A program made the position numbers and the translations under genes. Shown here piece by piece: positions 46,253 through 53,620 of a DNA stretch of 64,000 nucleotides (its first letter is position 1; every line of letters starts with the position of its first letter). Source of the DNA: Polyangiaceae bacterium. GTDB taxonomy: Bacteria > Myxococcota_A > Polyangia > Polyangiales > Polyangiaceae. A model generated the notes under the pieces. The model did not search any database and was not told the DNA's origin. It saw only the letters and a list, made by a program, of their open reading frames with translations. The stretch lies in the NCBI GenBank assembly GCA_015075635.1, contig JABTUA010000001.1, forward strand, positions 1,984,001-2,048,000, given 5' to 3'.

Positions 46253-46416
46253 CTTGCTGAAACCTGACCCAAGCGTGGCCACTTGCGCGGCGGGCACCTG
46301 AGAATACCTCTGGACCGCGCCGGAGTCTCGATTGCCCCTGCTGCGCGGGACGCCGCCGTACGTGCGAATTGGCGGCGACGTTGCCGACGCCGCTCGATGG
46401 CCCTACCGTCAGTGCC

Positions 46417-46611
46417 GTGCCACCCCGAGACGCATCCACGACGGCCGATTTCGCGGAGCTCATCCGCAACGCGCGCCGTGCCACCCCCGCCGAGCTCCGG
46501 GCCCAACGCGTCAGCTTCGCCTTCGGCAACGTCGCGATCGAAAATCCGCGGATCACTCGAGAGGTGGTCGAGCGCGAGGCCGCGCGCATCAAGCCTCGCG
46601 CGTCGAGGTGA
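46417..46611 (+). CDS. 64-aa small protein near attachment repeat B
   Basis: 64 residues from a GTG (a TTG at 46369 would extend it by 16). The FAELIRNARRATPAELRAQRVSF segment is helical and the NVAIENPRITREVVEREAARI segment reads like real protein rather than noise. I recall short proteins with a QRxSFxxGN...ENPxIT pattern in bacterial islands but cannot name a family. It ends 45 bp before the tRNA-derived repeat. Confidence 0.5.
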   Translation: MPPRDASTTADFAELIRNARRATPAELRAQRVSFAFGNVAIENPRITREVVEREAARIKPRASR

Positions 46612-46655
46612 CGTCACGTCAGGCGCCGGCCTGATCGTCTCGCCGGCAGGGTTCG

Positions 46656-46715
46656 TTGGTGCGAAGGAGAGGACTTGAACCTCCACCCTATTACTAGGAC
46701 TGGAACCTGAATCTA
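46656..46715 (-). repeat. attachment-site repeat B: 3' half of tRNA-Leu(CAG)
   Basis: Second copy of the 60-bp tRNA-Leu(CAG) 3' half, identical to 42507-42566 and in the same orientation, 4149 bp away. The identity starts in the anticodon stem-loop and ends at the CCA, the segment that many tyrosine recombinases duplicate on integrating into tRNA genes. Not a functional tRNA: no 5' half. Confidence 0.85.
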
Positions 46716-46877
46716 AGAAAGCGCGCTGGAGCAGCGGGATTTCTGCGGGATCGTGATGCAGCGGGAGGCGCTTGAGCGTTGGGGAGAGCATGGGTTTTGG
46801 GGCAGTGCCCCAGAATTCCAAGACCCCTGAGGTGGTTCCGTGCTCGACCCCTTTGTAGGGGGGTCGAGCTAACGGCG
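46716..46877. repeat. conserved arm next to attachment repeat B, interrupted by the intron
   Basis: Alignable to 42567-42727. It contains a GGGGCA/TGCCCC mini-palindrome and ends in the hairpin GCTCGACCCC (46842-46851)/GGGGTCGAGC (46860-46869), followed by TAACGGCG. The group II intron begins at the next base. Arms of both copies could hold integrase arm-binding sites (inference). Confidence 0.7.
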
Positions 46878-47260
46878 GTGCGCCCGGCATGGGCACAACC
46901 TTGGAGGTGGAAGTCCTCTCGAAATTTGGTCATCAAAATCGAAGCGAACCGCAACTGCGGAAGGGTGACCGACCGTGGGAAGGAAGCGGGGAGCGAAACC
47001 GTGGGCCGACGAACAGGAATCGGATACGAGGCGGAGTCGGGTGAGCGAGCAGGCCGTATTCTGCGAAGCTCGGATGACCAAGACCCGGCGACGTAGATCC
47101 GGCGGTCGTGCGGTGAAGGGTTGTGCAATTACCCGGGGAGATCTCGCCTTGCGCCTGAAAGGGCGACGCTGTGCGAACGGCGGAGCGAGAAGTCAGCAGA
47201 GGTCGTAGTAGTCGCTGAGCTCGGCGACGAAGGACCGAACGAAGAGGAGAGCGAACGAAC

Positions 47261-48634
47261 GTGGGTCTCAAAGGCACCAGGTCTCAGATGTCCGGGCAAC
47301 TGGAGCTCCCGCTGGCAGATAGGGGTGAAGCCCCGAACAACCCGCGGAGCGAGGAAGTGCCGATGGCGACGCATGAGCTCGTACGCTCGGGAGCGAGCGA
47401 CCTGATGATGAAGGTGTGTGAACGCCAGAATCTTCAGGCCGCGTTGAAACGAGTGAAAAGGAACAAGGGCAGTCCTGGTATCGATGGGATGACCGTAAGC
47501 GAGTTGCCCGACTACCTGCGCGCTCACTGGCACGAGCTCCGCGAGCAGTTGCTCACGGGGGCGTATCGGCCCGCGCCGGTGAGACGGCAGCTAATTCCCA
47601 AGGGAACCGGCGGAATGCGAGAGCTCGGCATTCCTACGGTGCTCGATCGGTTCATCCAGCAGGCCCTGCTTCAGGTCCTGCAACCGATGTTCGATCCGAG
47701 CTTCTCGCAGCACAGCCACGGCTTTCGACCCGGGCGGCGCGCACACGACGCTGTTCGTGAAGCGCAACGCTTCGTGCAAGAGGGCCGGCGGTGGGTGGTC
47801 GATGTCGATCTGGAGAAATTCTTCGATCGCGTCAACCACGACGTGCTGATGGGAAAGCTCGCGAAGCGGATCGCGGACAAGACGATGCTCGGACTCATCC
47901 GCCGCTACTTGAACGCCGGCATCATGGTCGGCGGAGTGGTGGTGGAACGGCACGAGGGAACGCCGCAAGGCGGGCCACTCTCGCCGTTGCTCGCGAACGT
48001 GCTGCTCGATGACATCGACAAGGAGCTGGAGAAGCGCGGACACGCCTTCGTGCGCTACGCCGATGACTGCAACGTTTACGTGCGGTCGCGGCGCGCCGGC
48101 GAGCGCGTGATGGAGCTGCTCCGGCGGCTCTACGCGAAGCAACGGCTCCAAATCAACGAGTCGAAAAGCGCGGTCGCACATGCCTTCGAGCGACAGTTTC
48201 TCGGTTTCGCATACTGGGCAGCGCCCAAACGCGAGATCCGAGTCCGCGTCGCACCGAAGGCCGTTGCAGCGATGAAAGCTCGAGTGCGGCGGACTACCCG
48301 CCGTAACGGCGGAAGAAGCCTGGCGCGGGTTTGCGAGGACTTGAAAGCATTCCTAACCGGATGGAAGGCATACTTCGATCTGGCCAAAACGCCGAAGGTC
48401 TTCGCCGATCTCGACCGTTGGATTCGACGCCGGCTGAGAATGCTCCAGCTCAAGCAGTGGCGACGCGGTCGCACCGTGTTTCGGGAGCTCGTGTCACGCG
48501 GTCTGACCGTGTGGCGCTCTCGTCGCGGTGCTGCCAACCACCGCCGTTGGTGGCGGAGCGCAATCAGAGACATCCAAATCGCACTTCCAAACTCGCTCTT
48601 CGACGAGCTGGGCGTACCCCGGCTCGCCGCGTGA
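47261..48634 (+). CDS. ltrA: group II intron reverse transcriptase/maturase
   Basis: 457 residues from GTG 47261 (ATG at 47288 is equally possible). The RT domain has all blocks: GIDGMTV, IPKGTGGMRELGIPTVLDR, GFRPGR, DVDLEKFFDRVNHD, GTPQGGPLSPLLANV and the catalytic YADD (residues 266-269). The maturase X domain follows (about 330-440, LTGWKAYF...LDRWIRRRLR). There is no HNH endonuclease at the C-terminus, so mobility would use ssDNA or hairpin targets. Intact and probably active. Confidence 0.95.
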   Translation: MGLKGTRSQMSGQLELPLADRGEAPNNPRSEEVPMATHELVRSGASDLMMKVCERQNLQAALKRVKRNKGSPGIDGMTVSELPDYLRAHWHELREQLLTGAYRPAPVRRQLIPKGTGGMRELGIPTVLDRFIQQALLQVLQPMFDPSFSQHSHGFRPGRRAHDAVREAQRFVQEGRRWVVDVDLEKFFDRVNHDVLMGKLAKRIADKTMLGLIRRYLNAGIMVGGVVVERHEGTPQGGPLSPLLANVLLDDIDKELEKRGHAFVRYADDCNVYVRSRRAGERVMELLRRLYAKQRLQINESKSAVAHAFERQFLGFAYWAAPKREIRVRVAPKAVAAMKARVRRTTRRNGGRSLARVCEDLKAFLTGWKAYFDLAKTPKVFADLDRWIRRRLRMLQLKQWRRGRTVFRELVSRGLTVWRSRRGAANHRRWWRSAIRDIQIALPNSLFDELGVPRLAA

Positions 48635-48647
48635 CCTCAACTTTTCG

Positions 48648-48722
48648 AACCGCCGGATGCGGTCCCGCACGTCCGGTGGTGTGGGAGGGGTCGCCGGGCG
48701 AAACCGGCGCCCCTATCCCGAT
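48648..48722 (+). ncRNA. group II intron domains V and VI
   Basis: Domain V is a 9-bp stem (ACCGCCGGA with TCCGGTGGT), a two-base bulge and a TGCG/CGCA upper stem. Domain VI has a GGGAGGGG...CCCCTATCCC stem over a CGCCGG/CCGGCG hairpin, with the branch-point A bulged in CTATCC. The ribozyme core therefore looks intact. Confidence 0.7.
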
Positions 48723-48738
48723 TCTTTTGCTCCTGCGG

Positions 48739-48957
48739 TCACTTGGGGCGCCGCTCGACGAGCCGCCACTTGGGGCGCTCGCGCTCAAGCCAGTAGCGGA
48801 GGAGCATCTCGATCATCGGGGTGAGCTCCATCCGCTCCGCGCGCGCGACCTTGCGGAGCGCGTCGGCCACGTCGTCATCGATGTACAATCGGCTCTTCGG
48901 CGCGGGTTGCTCTTCGATCTCGACTTCGAGGCGCGGGCGCCGCTTTTTCGTAGCCAT
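48739..48957 (-). CDS. ribbon-helix-helix regulator of the island
   Basis: 72 residues with a basic tail at the N-terminus (KKRRPRLEVEIEE), an RHH strand (KSRLYIDDDV) and two helices (ADALRKVARAERM, LTPMIEMLLRYWLERERP). It is divergent from the HTH/integrase pair across a 71-bp region that holds their promoter and a palindrome, so it is a good candidate repressor of excision. A truncated paralogue is at 44212-44304. Confidence 0.75.
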   Translation of the reverse strand: MATKKRRPRLEVEIEEQPAPKSRLYIDDDVADALRKVARAERMELTPMIEMLLRYWLERERPKWRLVERRPK

Positions 48958-48974
48958 GCCAATACAGTAGCTAC

Positions 48975-49015
48975 TTGACTAGCCATCGCGCAACCACTAT
49001 ACTGGCGGTCAGTAT
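48975..49015 (+). promoter_or_regulatory. promoter and palindromic operator of the HTH-integrase genes
   Basis: TTGACT (48975-48980) and TATACT (48998-49003) are separated by 17 bp, each matching sigma-70 consensus at five of six positions. A perfect inverted repeat, ATACTG-N5-CAGTAT (48999-49015), covers the -10 and the expected start near 49010. A second outer pair (CCAATACAG at 48959 and CAGTATTGG at 49010) is 8/9 complementary. A repressor bound here would block transcription. Confidence 0.65.
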
Positions 49016-49028
49016 TGGGGAGGTTCGC

Positions 49029-49403
49029 ATGGACTACGTCGTTGCCGCACCGGCGCCGCTCTTCTGGTGCGCGGAGGATCCCGCGTCGCCGTTCCTGACT
49101 CGGCGCGAGGCGGCCGGCTACCTGCGCGTCAGCGTGCGGACGTTCGACGCGCACGTGCGGGCGGGCGTGGCGGAGCACCGCATCGGCCGGAAACCGCTCT
49201 TCAAGAAGGAGGATCTCGCAGCATGGCTCGACCGTCAGAAGGCTGGAAATTGCGCAAGCGCGGCGGGCGCTACTTCGTCCGCTTCACCGTCGCGGGCGAG
49301 CGCGTGGAGCTCGCCACGGGCGCAAGAGATTCTGAAGAAGCTGCAAGGCGTGCGTCCAAGCTCTACTCCGAGCACCAGCTCTCCGCACCGGCGCGCCGGC
49401 TGA
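49029..49403 (+). CDS. excisionase-like HTH DNA-binding protein
   Basis: 124 residues from ATG at 49029, with GGGGAGG 5 nt upstream. A MerR/excisionase-type winged helix covers about residues 18-68: FLTRREAAGYLRVSVRTFDAHVR, GRKPLFKKEDLAAWLD. The last 55 residues are Ser/Ala-rich and lie in a different frame over the integrase N-terminus (181-bp overlap), so this tail may be a by-product of the overlap or the gene may end differently in relatives. By position and fold, a recombination directionality factor or repressor. Confidence 0.75.
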   Translation: MDYVVAAPAPLFWCAEDPASPFLTRREAAGYLRVSVRTFDAHVRAGVAEHRIGRKPLFKKEDLAAWLDRQKAGNCASAAGATSSASPSRASAWSSPRAQEILKKLQGVRPSSTPSTSSPHRRAG

Positions 49404-50317
49404 AGGTTCTGGGCCCGGAGCTCGCGCTGGTCGAGATCGCCGCGACCTGGATCGCCGACATCGAAGGCGAGCTCGACGCCGCGACCCTCGACACCTTCGT
49501 GATCTACGCGCGCCACTTCCAGGCCTTCTTCGGCTCGATGGCGGGGATCACCGACGCCGCTTGCGCCCAGTACAGCCGCGAGCGCTTGCGGAAGGTGAAG
49601 CGCCAGACCGTCCGCAAGGAGCTGAGCGCACTCCGGCGCTTCGTGCGCTGGTGCGTGCAGCAGGGGGTGCTCTCGCGCGAGCCGCACATCCCGAACCCGC
49701 CGCCCCGCGCCACGGGAACGGCGTACTTCAAGCGTCGGCGAAGCAAAGCGACGGTAATCACGCCCGCGGAGGCGTTGGCGATCATCGAGGCGTTGCCCGA
49801 GTGGTCGAAGAAGCCCGGCGGCAAGCTGTTCCCGGTCCGCGCGCGGATCCGCTTCGCGTGGGAGACCGCGCTCCGTCCGAAGACGATCGACAACCTGAAC
49901 GTGCCCGAGCACTACACTCGTGGATCGGCCACGCTGCTGATCACTGACGAGATCGACAAGGCGCGCTTCGGTCGGGAGATCCCCCTGACGGAAGCGGCGC
50001 GGGCCGCGATCGACTCGGTCTGCCCAGACGTCGGAGTCATCTTCGGGCGCCACCACTGCCGGGACCGGCTCACCGCGGCGGCCCGAGCGGTGCTGCCGCC
50101 GGAGAAGGCTGCGACGTTCACGCCGTACGACCTGCGGCACTCGCGGGCGACGGAATGGGCGGAGTCGGGGAACCTCGTCGGGGTCGCGTTCCTGCTCGGG
50201 CACAAGCACATCAGCACGACGAATCGGTACACCAAGCCGAATGAGGCGGCGGCGAGGAGGGTGTTGGGGGTGAAGGACGTGGCGCGGCCCACGTGGGAGC
50301 TCAGCGTCGCCGCGTGA
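49223..50317 (+). CDS. tyrosine recombinase (phage-type integrase)
   Basis: 364 residues from ATG 49223 behind AAGGAGG. The N-terminal arm/core-binding region (about 1-150) is followed by the catalytic domain with an Arg in AWETALRPKTID, the LRHSRAT box (His-x-x-Arg), GHKHIS and the nucleophile Tyr in TTNRY. The architecture is that of island integrases that target tRNA genes. Its natural target would be tRNA-Leu(CAG), inferred from the two flanking 3'-half repeats. Intact. Confidence 0.9.
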   Translation: MARPSEGWKLRKRGGRYFVRFTVAGERVELATGARDSEEAARRASKLYSEHQLSAPARRLKVLGPELALVEIAATWIADIEGELDAATLDTFVIYARHFQAFFGSMAGITDAACAQYSRERLRKVKRQTVRKELSALRRFVRWCVQQGVLSREPHIPNPPPRATGTAYFKRRRSKATVITPAEALAIIEALPEWSKKPGGKLFPVRARIRFAWETALRPKTIDNLNVPEHYTRGSATLLITDEIDKARFGREIPLTEAARAAIDSVCPDVGVIFGRHHCRDRLTAAARAVLPPEKAATFTPYDLRHSRATEWAESGNLVGVAFLLGHKHISTTNRYTKPNEAAARRVLGVKDVARPTWELSVAA

Positions 50318-50420
50318 CGAGGCGACGCCACCAGGCGATCAGTGCCATCCGACCGCGCTTGCCGAGCTTCCGGAGATAGGGATTGGGCCGGCCGTTCTCG
50401 AGCGTGTACTCGCTGCGCAT
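50301..50420 (-). CDS. 39-aa small basic protein overlapping the integrase 3' end
   Basis: 39 residues, MRSEYTLENGRPNPYLRKLG... with a basic Arg-rich tail. The (E)Y-x(5)-G-R-x-N-P-Y pattern recalls the N-termini of short CopG/BrnA-type antitoxins (EYDF-x-x-ARPNPYA). It overlaps the integrase stop by 17 bp on the opposite strand. It could be a relic of an antitoxin; no toxin gene is adjacent. Confidence 0.35.
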   Translation of the reverse strand: MRSEYTLENGRPNPYLRKLGKRGRMALIAWWRRLVTRRR

Positions 50421-50425
50421 CGGGC

Positions 50426-51985
50426 TCAATTCACCTGAAGGACGTTCTGCGCGACGCCGTCGATGCCGTCGTTGGAGCCGGGCTTGCCGCCCGTTCCCTT
50501 CGTGCCCTTCTTCCCGAACGTGAGCTTGGCGCTGCCGTTGATCGTCGGTGCGGCAGTTCCCTTCCAGACGACGGGGACGCTGATGCCACCGGCACCACCG
50601 CCACCGGCCCCGCCAGAGCCCCCGGCTGCTCCGTTTCCCCCTTGGCAGGCGAGTGAGCCTTGGATGCCACCCCCACCAAAGGAGGTCTGACCGGCTTGCC
50701 CCGCAACGCCATTCCCGCCGTTGCCCGCATCGCTCGCGACGAGCTCACAGCCGGCATCGAGGCTTACGGTTGAGTCGAGGGCGATGAGTGCGATGCTGGC
50801 GCCGCCCCCGTCGCCGCCTGGTCCACCCGCACCGCCGCACCCGCCGCAGCCTCCTCCGCCACCACCGCCCGTGGCAGAGCTCGCGCCCCCTCCGCCGCCT
50901 TGGCCCGGTCCGCCGGGGGAGGCACTGGCTCCTTTCGCTGGTGACCAGGCCGTACCGACCACCGTGCCGACGGTGCTCGCCCCGGCGGCGTCAGAGGCCG
51001 CAGAGGCAGGCGAACCGTCCTTGCCCGCGCCGCCGCTGCCGCAACTGCCGGGCGTACCACCCTGTCCGCCGCCCAAAGCCGGGAGGCCCGGGTTTCCTGC
51101 TTGTGGCGTGGGCGCACTCCCGCCGGCTCCCCCGATCGTGTTGTCGCTGGCAGGGCAAACACATTGCTTCACTGCGCCGCCAGCGAGCCCGCTCGCGTTG
51201 TTGCCGTTCAAGCTCGCCTGGGTCGGGTAGGTGTAAGCCGACAGCACCCCACTCGCGCCCGTGACGCCCTTGCCCGCCGCGAGCTTCACACGGTGGAGCT
51301 TCACGTCAGTGCTCGCCGCGATGGTTGCGGCCACGCTGCTCTCGCCGGCCGCGGTCGCGTCAGCTGACCCGAACTCGACGTCCTCGATTAGGACCGTCGC
51401 GCTCGCGCCGTTGATGTCCAGCGCCGTTCCCTTCACCGCCGGCTTCACCACCGCGCGCTTACCCGTCTCGTAGCTCCAGTCCGTGCACGAGAATCCGCCG
51501 AACAACTTCCCACCGGCGGTGATTTTGACCTGCTCTGCGTACGTGGTGTCGCACACCAGAATCAGCTTTCCACTCGCCGCCGCGAGCGCTTCGGTGATCG
51601 TCTTGAACGGGCTGGCCTTTGTCCCCGTGCCCGTCGTCGCGACCGTGCCGTTCACGAACACCGCGTGCTGATCGTCCACCAAGCACGCTTCTTCGCTCGG
51701 AGTCTTGCTCGTGTCGCACTGCCCGCCGTCGGTGCCAGCGGTACCGCCGGACCCCGACACGCCGCCAGTGCCGCCAGCACCGCCCGTGTTGCCTGTGCCC
51801 CCCGTGTTGCCCGTGCCCCCCGTTCCCGAGGTGCCTCCGGTCCCCCCGCCCCCGCCGCCGCTCGCACCACCGGTGGCACTCGACGGTTCGAATTCCCCGC
51901 TCGAGCAGGAGAGCGTGCAGGCGATGATGCCCACTCCCAGCGTGCTCGCCGCCCTGCGGGCGGCTGCGGGCGCTGCCCCTCCCAT
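50426..51985 (-). CDS. beta-helix/Gly-rich lipoprotein (copy 1)
   Basis: 519 residues from ATG 51985 (a GTG at 52051 would add 22 residues). Lipobox ACTLSC, a long Gly/Thr linker, then a domain with SPFKTITEALAAASGK, the DUF1565/parallel-beta-helix entry motif. The C-terminal half is very Gly-rich (GQGGGGGASSATGGGGGGGCGG) and ends in a short strand region. It is the downstream copy of a tandem duplication with the gene at 52052; the two share a nearly identical stretch of about 490 bp. Confidence 0.8.
   Translation of the reverse strand: MGGAAPAAARRAASTLGVGIIACTLSCSSGEFEPSSATGGASGGGGGGTGGTSGTGGTGNTGGTGNTGGAGGTGGVSGSGGTAGTDGGQCDTSKTPSEEACLVDDQHAVFVNGTVATTGTGTKASPFKTITEALAAASGKLILVCDTTYAEQVKITAGGKLFGGFSCTDWSYETGKRAVVKPAVKGTALDINGASATVLIEDVEFGSADATAAGESSVAATIAASTDVKLHRVKLAAGKGVTGASGVLSAYTYPTQASLNGNNASGLAGGAVKQCVCPASDNTIGGAGGSAPTPQAGNPGLPALGGGQGGTPGSCGSGGAGKDGSPASAASDAAGASTVGTVVGTAWSPAKGASASPGGPGQGGGGGASSATGGGGGGGCGGCGGAGGPGGDGGGASIALIALDSTVSLDAGCELVASDAGNGGNGVAGQAGQTSFGGGGIQGSLACQGGNGAAGGSGGAGGGGAGGISVPVVWKGTAAPTINGSAKLTFGKKGTKGTGGKPGSNDGIDGVAQNVLQVN
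51257..51745. repeat. near-identical paralogous stretch, copy 1
   Basis: About 490 bp almost identical to 52889-53368 (offset 1632 bp), while flanking parts of the two genes differ much more. This is the expected trace of recent gene conversion or a recent partial duplication. Confidence 0.75.
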
Positions 51986-52051
51986 GCGTCCGCGCTCGCG
52001 CTCTGCGCTCGCGGCGGCCGCGGGAGGGGAAGAGCGGGTCGGATAGTGCAC

Positions 52052-53611
52052 CTACTTCACCTCGAGCGTGTTCTGCGCAAGGCCGTCGATGCCATCGTTG
52101 CTGCCGGCCTTGCCTCCGGCGCCCTTGTTGCCCTTCGGGCCCAGCGTGACCTTTGCGCTGCCGTCGATGGACGGTGCGGCTGAGCCCTTCCAGACGACGG
52201 CCACGCTGATGCCGCCGGCACCGCCGCCGCCTGCTCCGCCTGCTCCGCCGGCAGCGCCCGCGCCTCCCTGGCATCCCCCACTCACGTCAGGCAGTCCGCC
52301 GTTACCTCCGGAGGGCTGCCCTACCTGTCCCGCCGCGCCCGCGCCACCGTTCCCCGCATCCGCGGTCGCGAGCTCGCTGCCCGCGTCGATGGAGACCGTG
52401 GAGTCCACCGTGACGAGCGCGATGCTCGCGCCACCACCTCCGCCACCCGGCCCGCCTGCTCCGCCGCAGCCGCCGCAGCCGCCGCCGCCACCTCCTCCGG
52501 AGACCGAGCTTGCGCCGCCACCGCCACCTTGGCCTGGGCCGCCGGGAGTGGCGTTCGCGCCTTTGGTTGGCATCCAGGTCGTGCCGGCCAGCGTGCCGAG
52601 GGTAGAGGCGCCGGGGGCTGAAGTCGCCGCGGGTGCCGCCGCGCCGTCCTTGCCGGTGCCTCCTGAACCGCAACCGACAAGCTTTACGCCGCCCTGGCCG
52701 CCGCCGAGCGCGGGGAGTCCAGGATTACCGTCCTGCGGCGTTGGTGCGTTTCCACCGGCGCCTCCGGTGGTCTGATCTCCTGCCGGACAACTGCAGGCTT
52801 TTGGCGCTCCGCCTGCGATCCCAGATGCGCTGTTTCCGTTCAACGTGCTTTGCGCGGGATAGGTGAATGGGCCTAGGACTCCGTTCGTGCCCGTGACGCC
52901 CTTGCCCGCCGCGAGCTTCACACGGTGGAGCTTCACGTCAGTGCTCGCCGCGATGGTTGCGGCCACGCTGCTCTCGCCGGCCGCGGTCGCGTCAGCTGAC
53001 CCGAACTCGACGTCCTCGATTAGGACCGTCGCGCTCACGCCGTTGATGTCTAGCGCCGTTCCCTTCGCCGCCGGCTTCACCACCGCGCGCTTACCCGTCT
53101 CGTAGCTCCAGTCCGTGCACGAGAATCCGCCGAACACCTTCACGCCGGCGGTGACCTTGACCTGCTCTGCGTACGTGGTGTCGCACACCAGAATCAACTT
53201 TCCACTCGCCGCCGCGAGCGCTTCGGTGATCGTCTTGAACGGGCTGGCCTTCGTCCCCGTGCCCGTCGTCGCGACCGTGCCGTTCACGAACACCGCGTGC
53301 TGATCGTCCACCAAGCACACTTCTTCGCTCGGAGTCTTGCTCGTGTCGCACTGCCCCCCGTCGGTGCCACTGATACCGCCGGAGCCCGACACACCGCCGG
53401 TGCCGCCAGCACCGCCCGTGTTGCCTGTGCCCCCCGTGTTGCCCGTGCCCCCGGTTCCCGAGGTGCCTCCGGTTCCCCCGCTTCCGCCGCCGCTCGCACC
53501 ACCGGTGGCGGGATTGCACGTCTTGTCATCCTCGCAGGAGGGGTCGCCGGAGCAGCCGGACGAGAATGCGAGAATCAAGGCACTTCCAAGGACAATTGTC
53601 TTCGTTCGCAT
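52052..53611 (-). CDS. beta-helix/Gly-rich lipoprotein (copy 2)
   Basis: 519 residues. Signal peptide with lipobox AFSSGC, a Gly/Thr/Asn-rich linker (GGTGNTGG units), the beta-helix domain from SPFKTITEAL on, then the Gly-rich half with an SGGGGGGGCGGCGGAGGPG run and the terminal GKAGSNDGIDGLAQ region. Its stop abuts the start region of copy 1, and it lies 9 nt downstream of the TPR/PEGA gene's stop, so all are in one transcription direction. Surface-anchored; function unknown. Confidence 0.85.
   Translation of the reverse strand: MRTKTIVLGSALILAFSSGCSGDPSCEDDKTCNPATGGASGGGSGGTGGTSGTGGTGNTGGTGNTGGAGGTGGVSGSGGISGTDGGQCDTSKTPSEEVCLVDDQHAVFVNGTVATTGTGTKASPFKTITEALAAASGKLILVCDTTYAEQVKVTAGVKVFGGFSCTDWSYETGKRAVVKPAAKGTALDINGVSATVLIEDVEFGSADATAAGESSVAATIAASTDVKLHRVKLAAGKGVTGTNGVLGPFTYPAQSTLNGNSASGIAGGAPKACSCPAGDQTTGGAGGNAPTPQDGNPGLPALGGGQGGVKLVGCGSGGTGKDGAAAPAATSAPGASTLGTLAGTTWMPTKGANATPGGPGQGGGGGASSVSGGGGGGGCGGCGGAGGPGGGGGGASIALVTVDSTVSIDAGSELATADAGNGGAGAAGQVGQPSGGNGGLPDVSGGCQGGAGAAGGAGGAGGGGAGGISVAVVWKGSAAPSIDGSAKVTLGPKGNKGAGGKAGSNDGIDGLAQNTLEVK
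52889..53368. repeat. near-identical paralogous stretch, copy 2
   Basis: Partner of 51257-51745. It encodes the start of the beta-helix region and part of the linker in both lipoproteins. Confidence 0.75.
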
Positions 53612-53620
53612 TGGTGTTTC

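Larger units (their letters stand above)
46878..48722 (+). mobile_element. group II intron with encoded reverse transcriptase
   Basis: The 5' boundary is set at GTGCGCCCGGCATGGGCAC, the typical group II start. The 3' boundary is set at ...CCTATCCCGAT. Total 1845 nt. Domain V (about 48648-48682) pairs ACCGCCGGA with TCCGGTGGT and carries a CGC triad. Domain VI (about 48683-48719) has a hairpin with a bulged A in CCCCTATCCC, the branch point. The CGC triad, the lack of an endonuclease domain and insertion just after a hairpin all fit group IIC introns. Confidence 0.8.
42507..50420. mobile_element. integrative genomic island, two tRNA-Leu-anchored units
   Basis: The left border is the 60-bp tRNA-Leu(CAG) 3'-half repeat at 42507. 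A second identical copy at 46656 separates unit 1 (GHKL/STAS module and decayed genes) from unit 2 (group II intron, RHH protein, HTH protein, tyrosine recombinase). The right border is not marked by a third copy inside the window, and the end given here is simply the last small gene after the integrase. Decayed duplicates in unit 1 show repeated integration and loss. Confidence 0.6.

Noticed and set aside
46249-46896. Protein ending SNRVEVQVLSFAPTN
   Set aside because: This is the known spurious translation of a tRNA 3' end; the sequence is the tRNA-Leu repeat.
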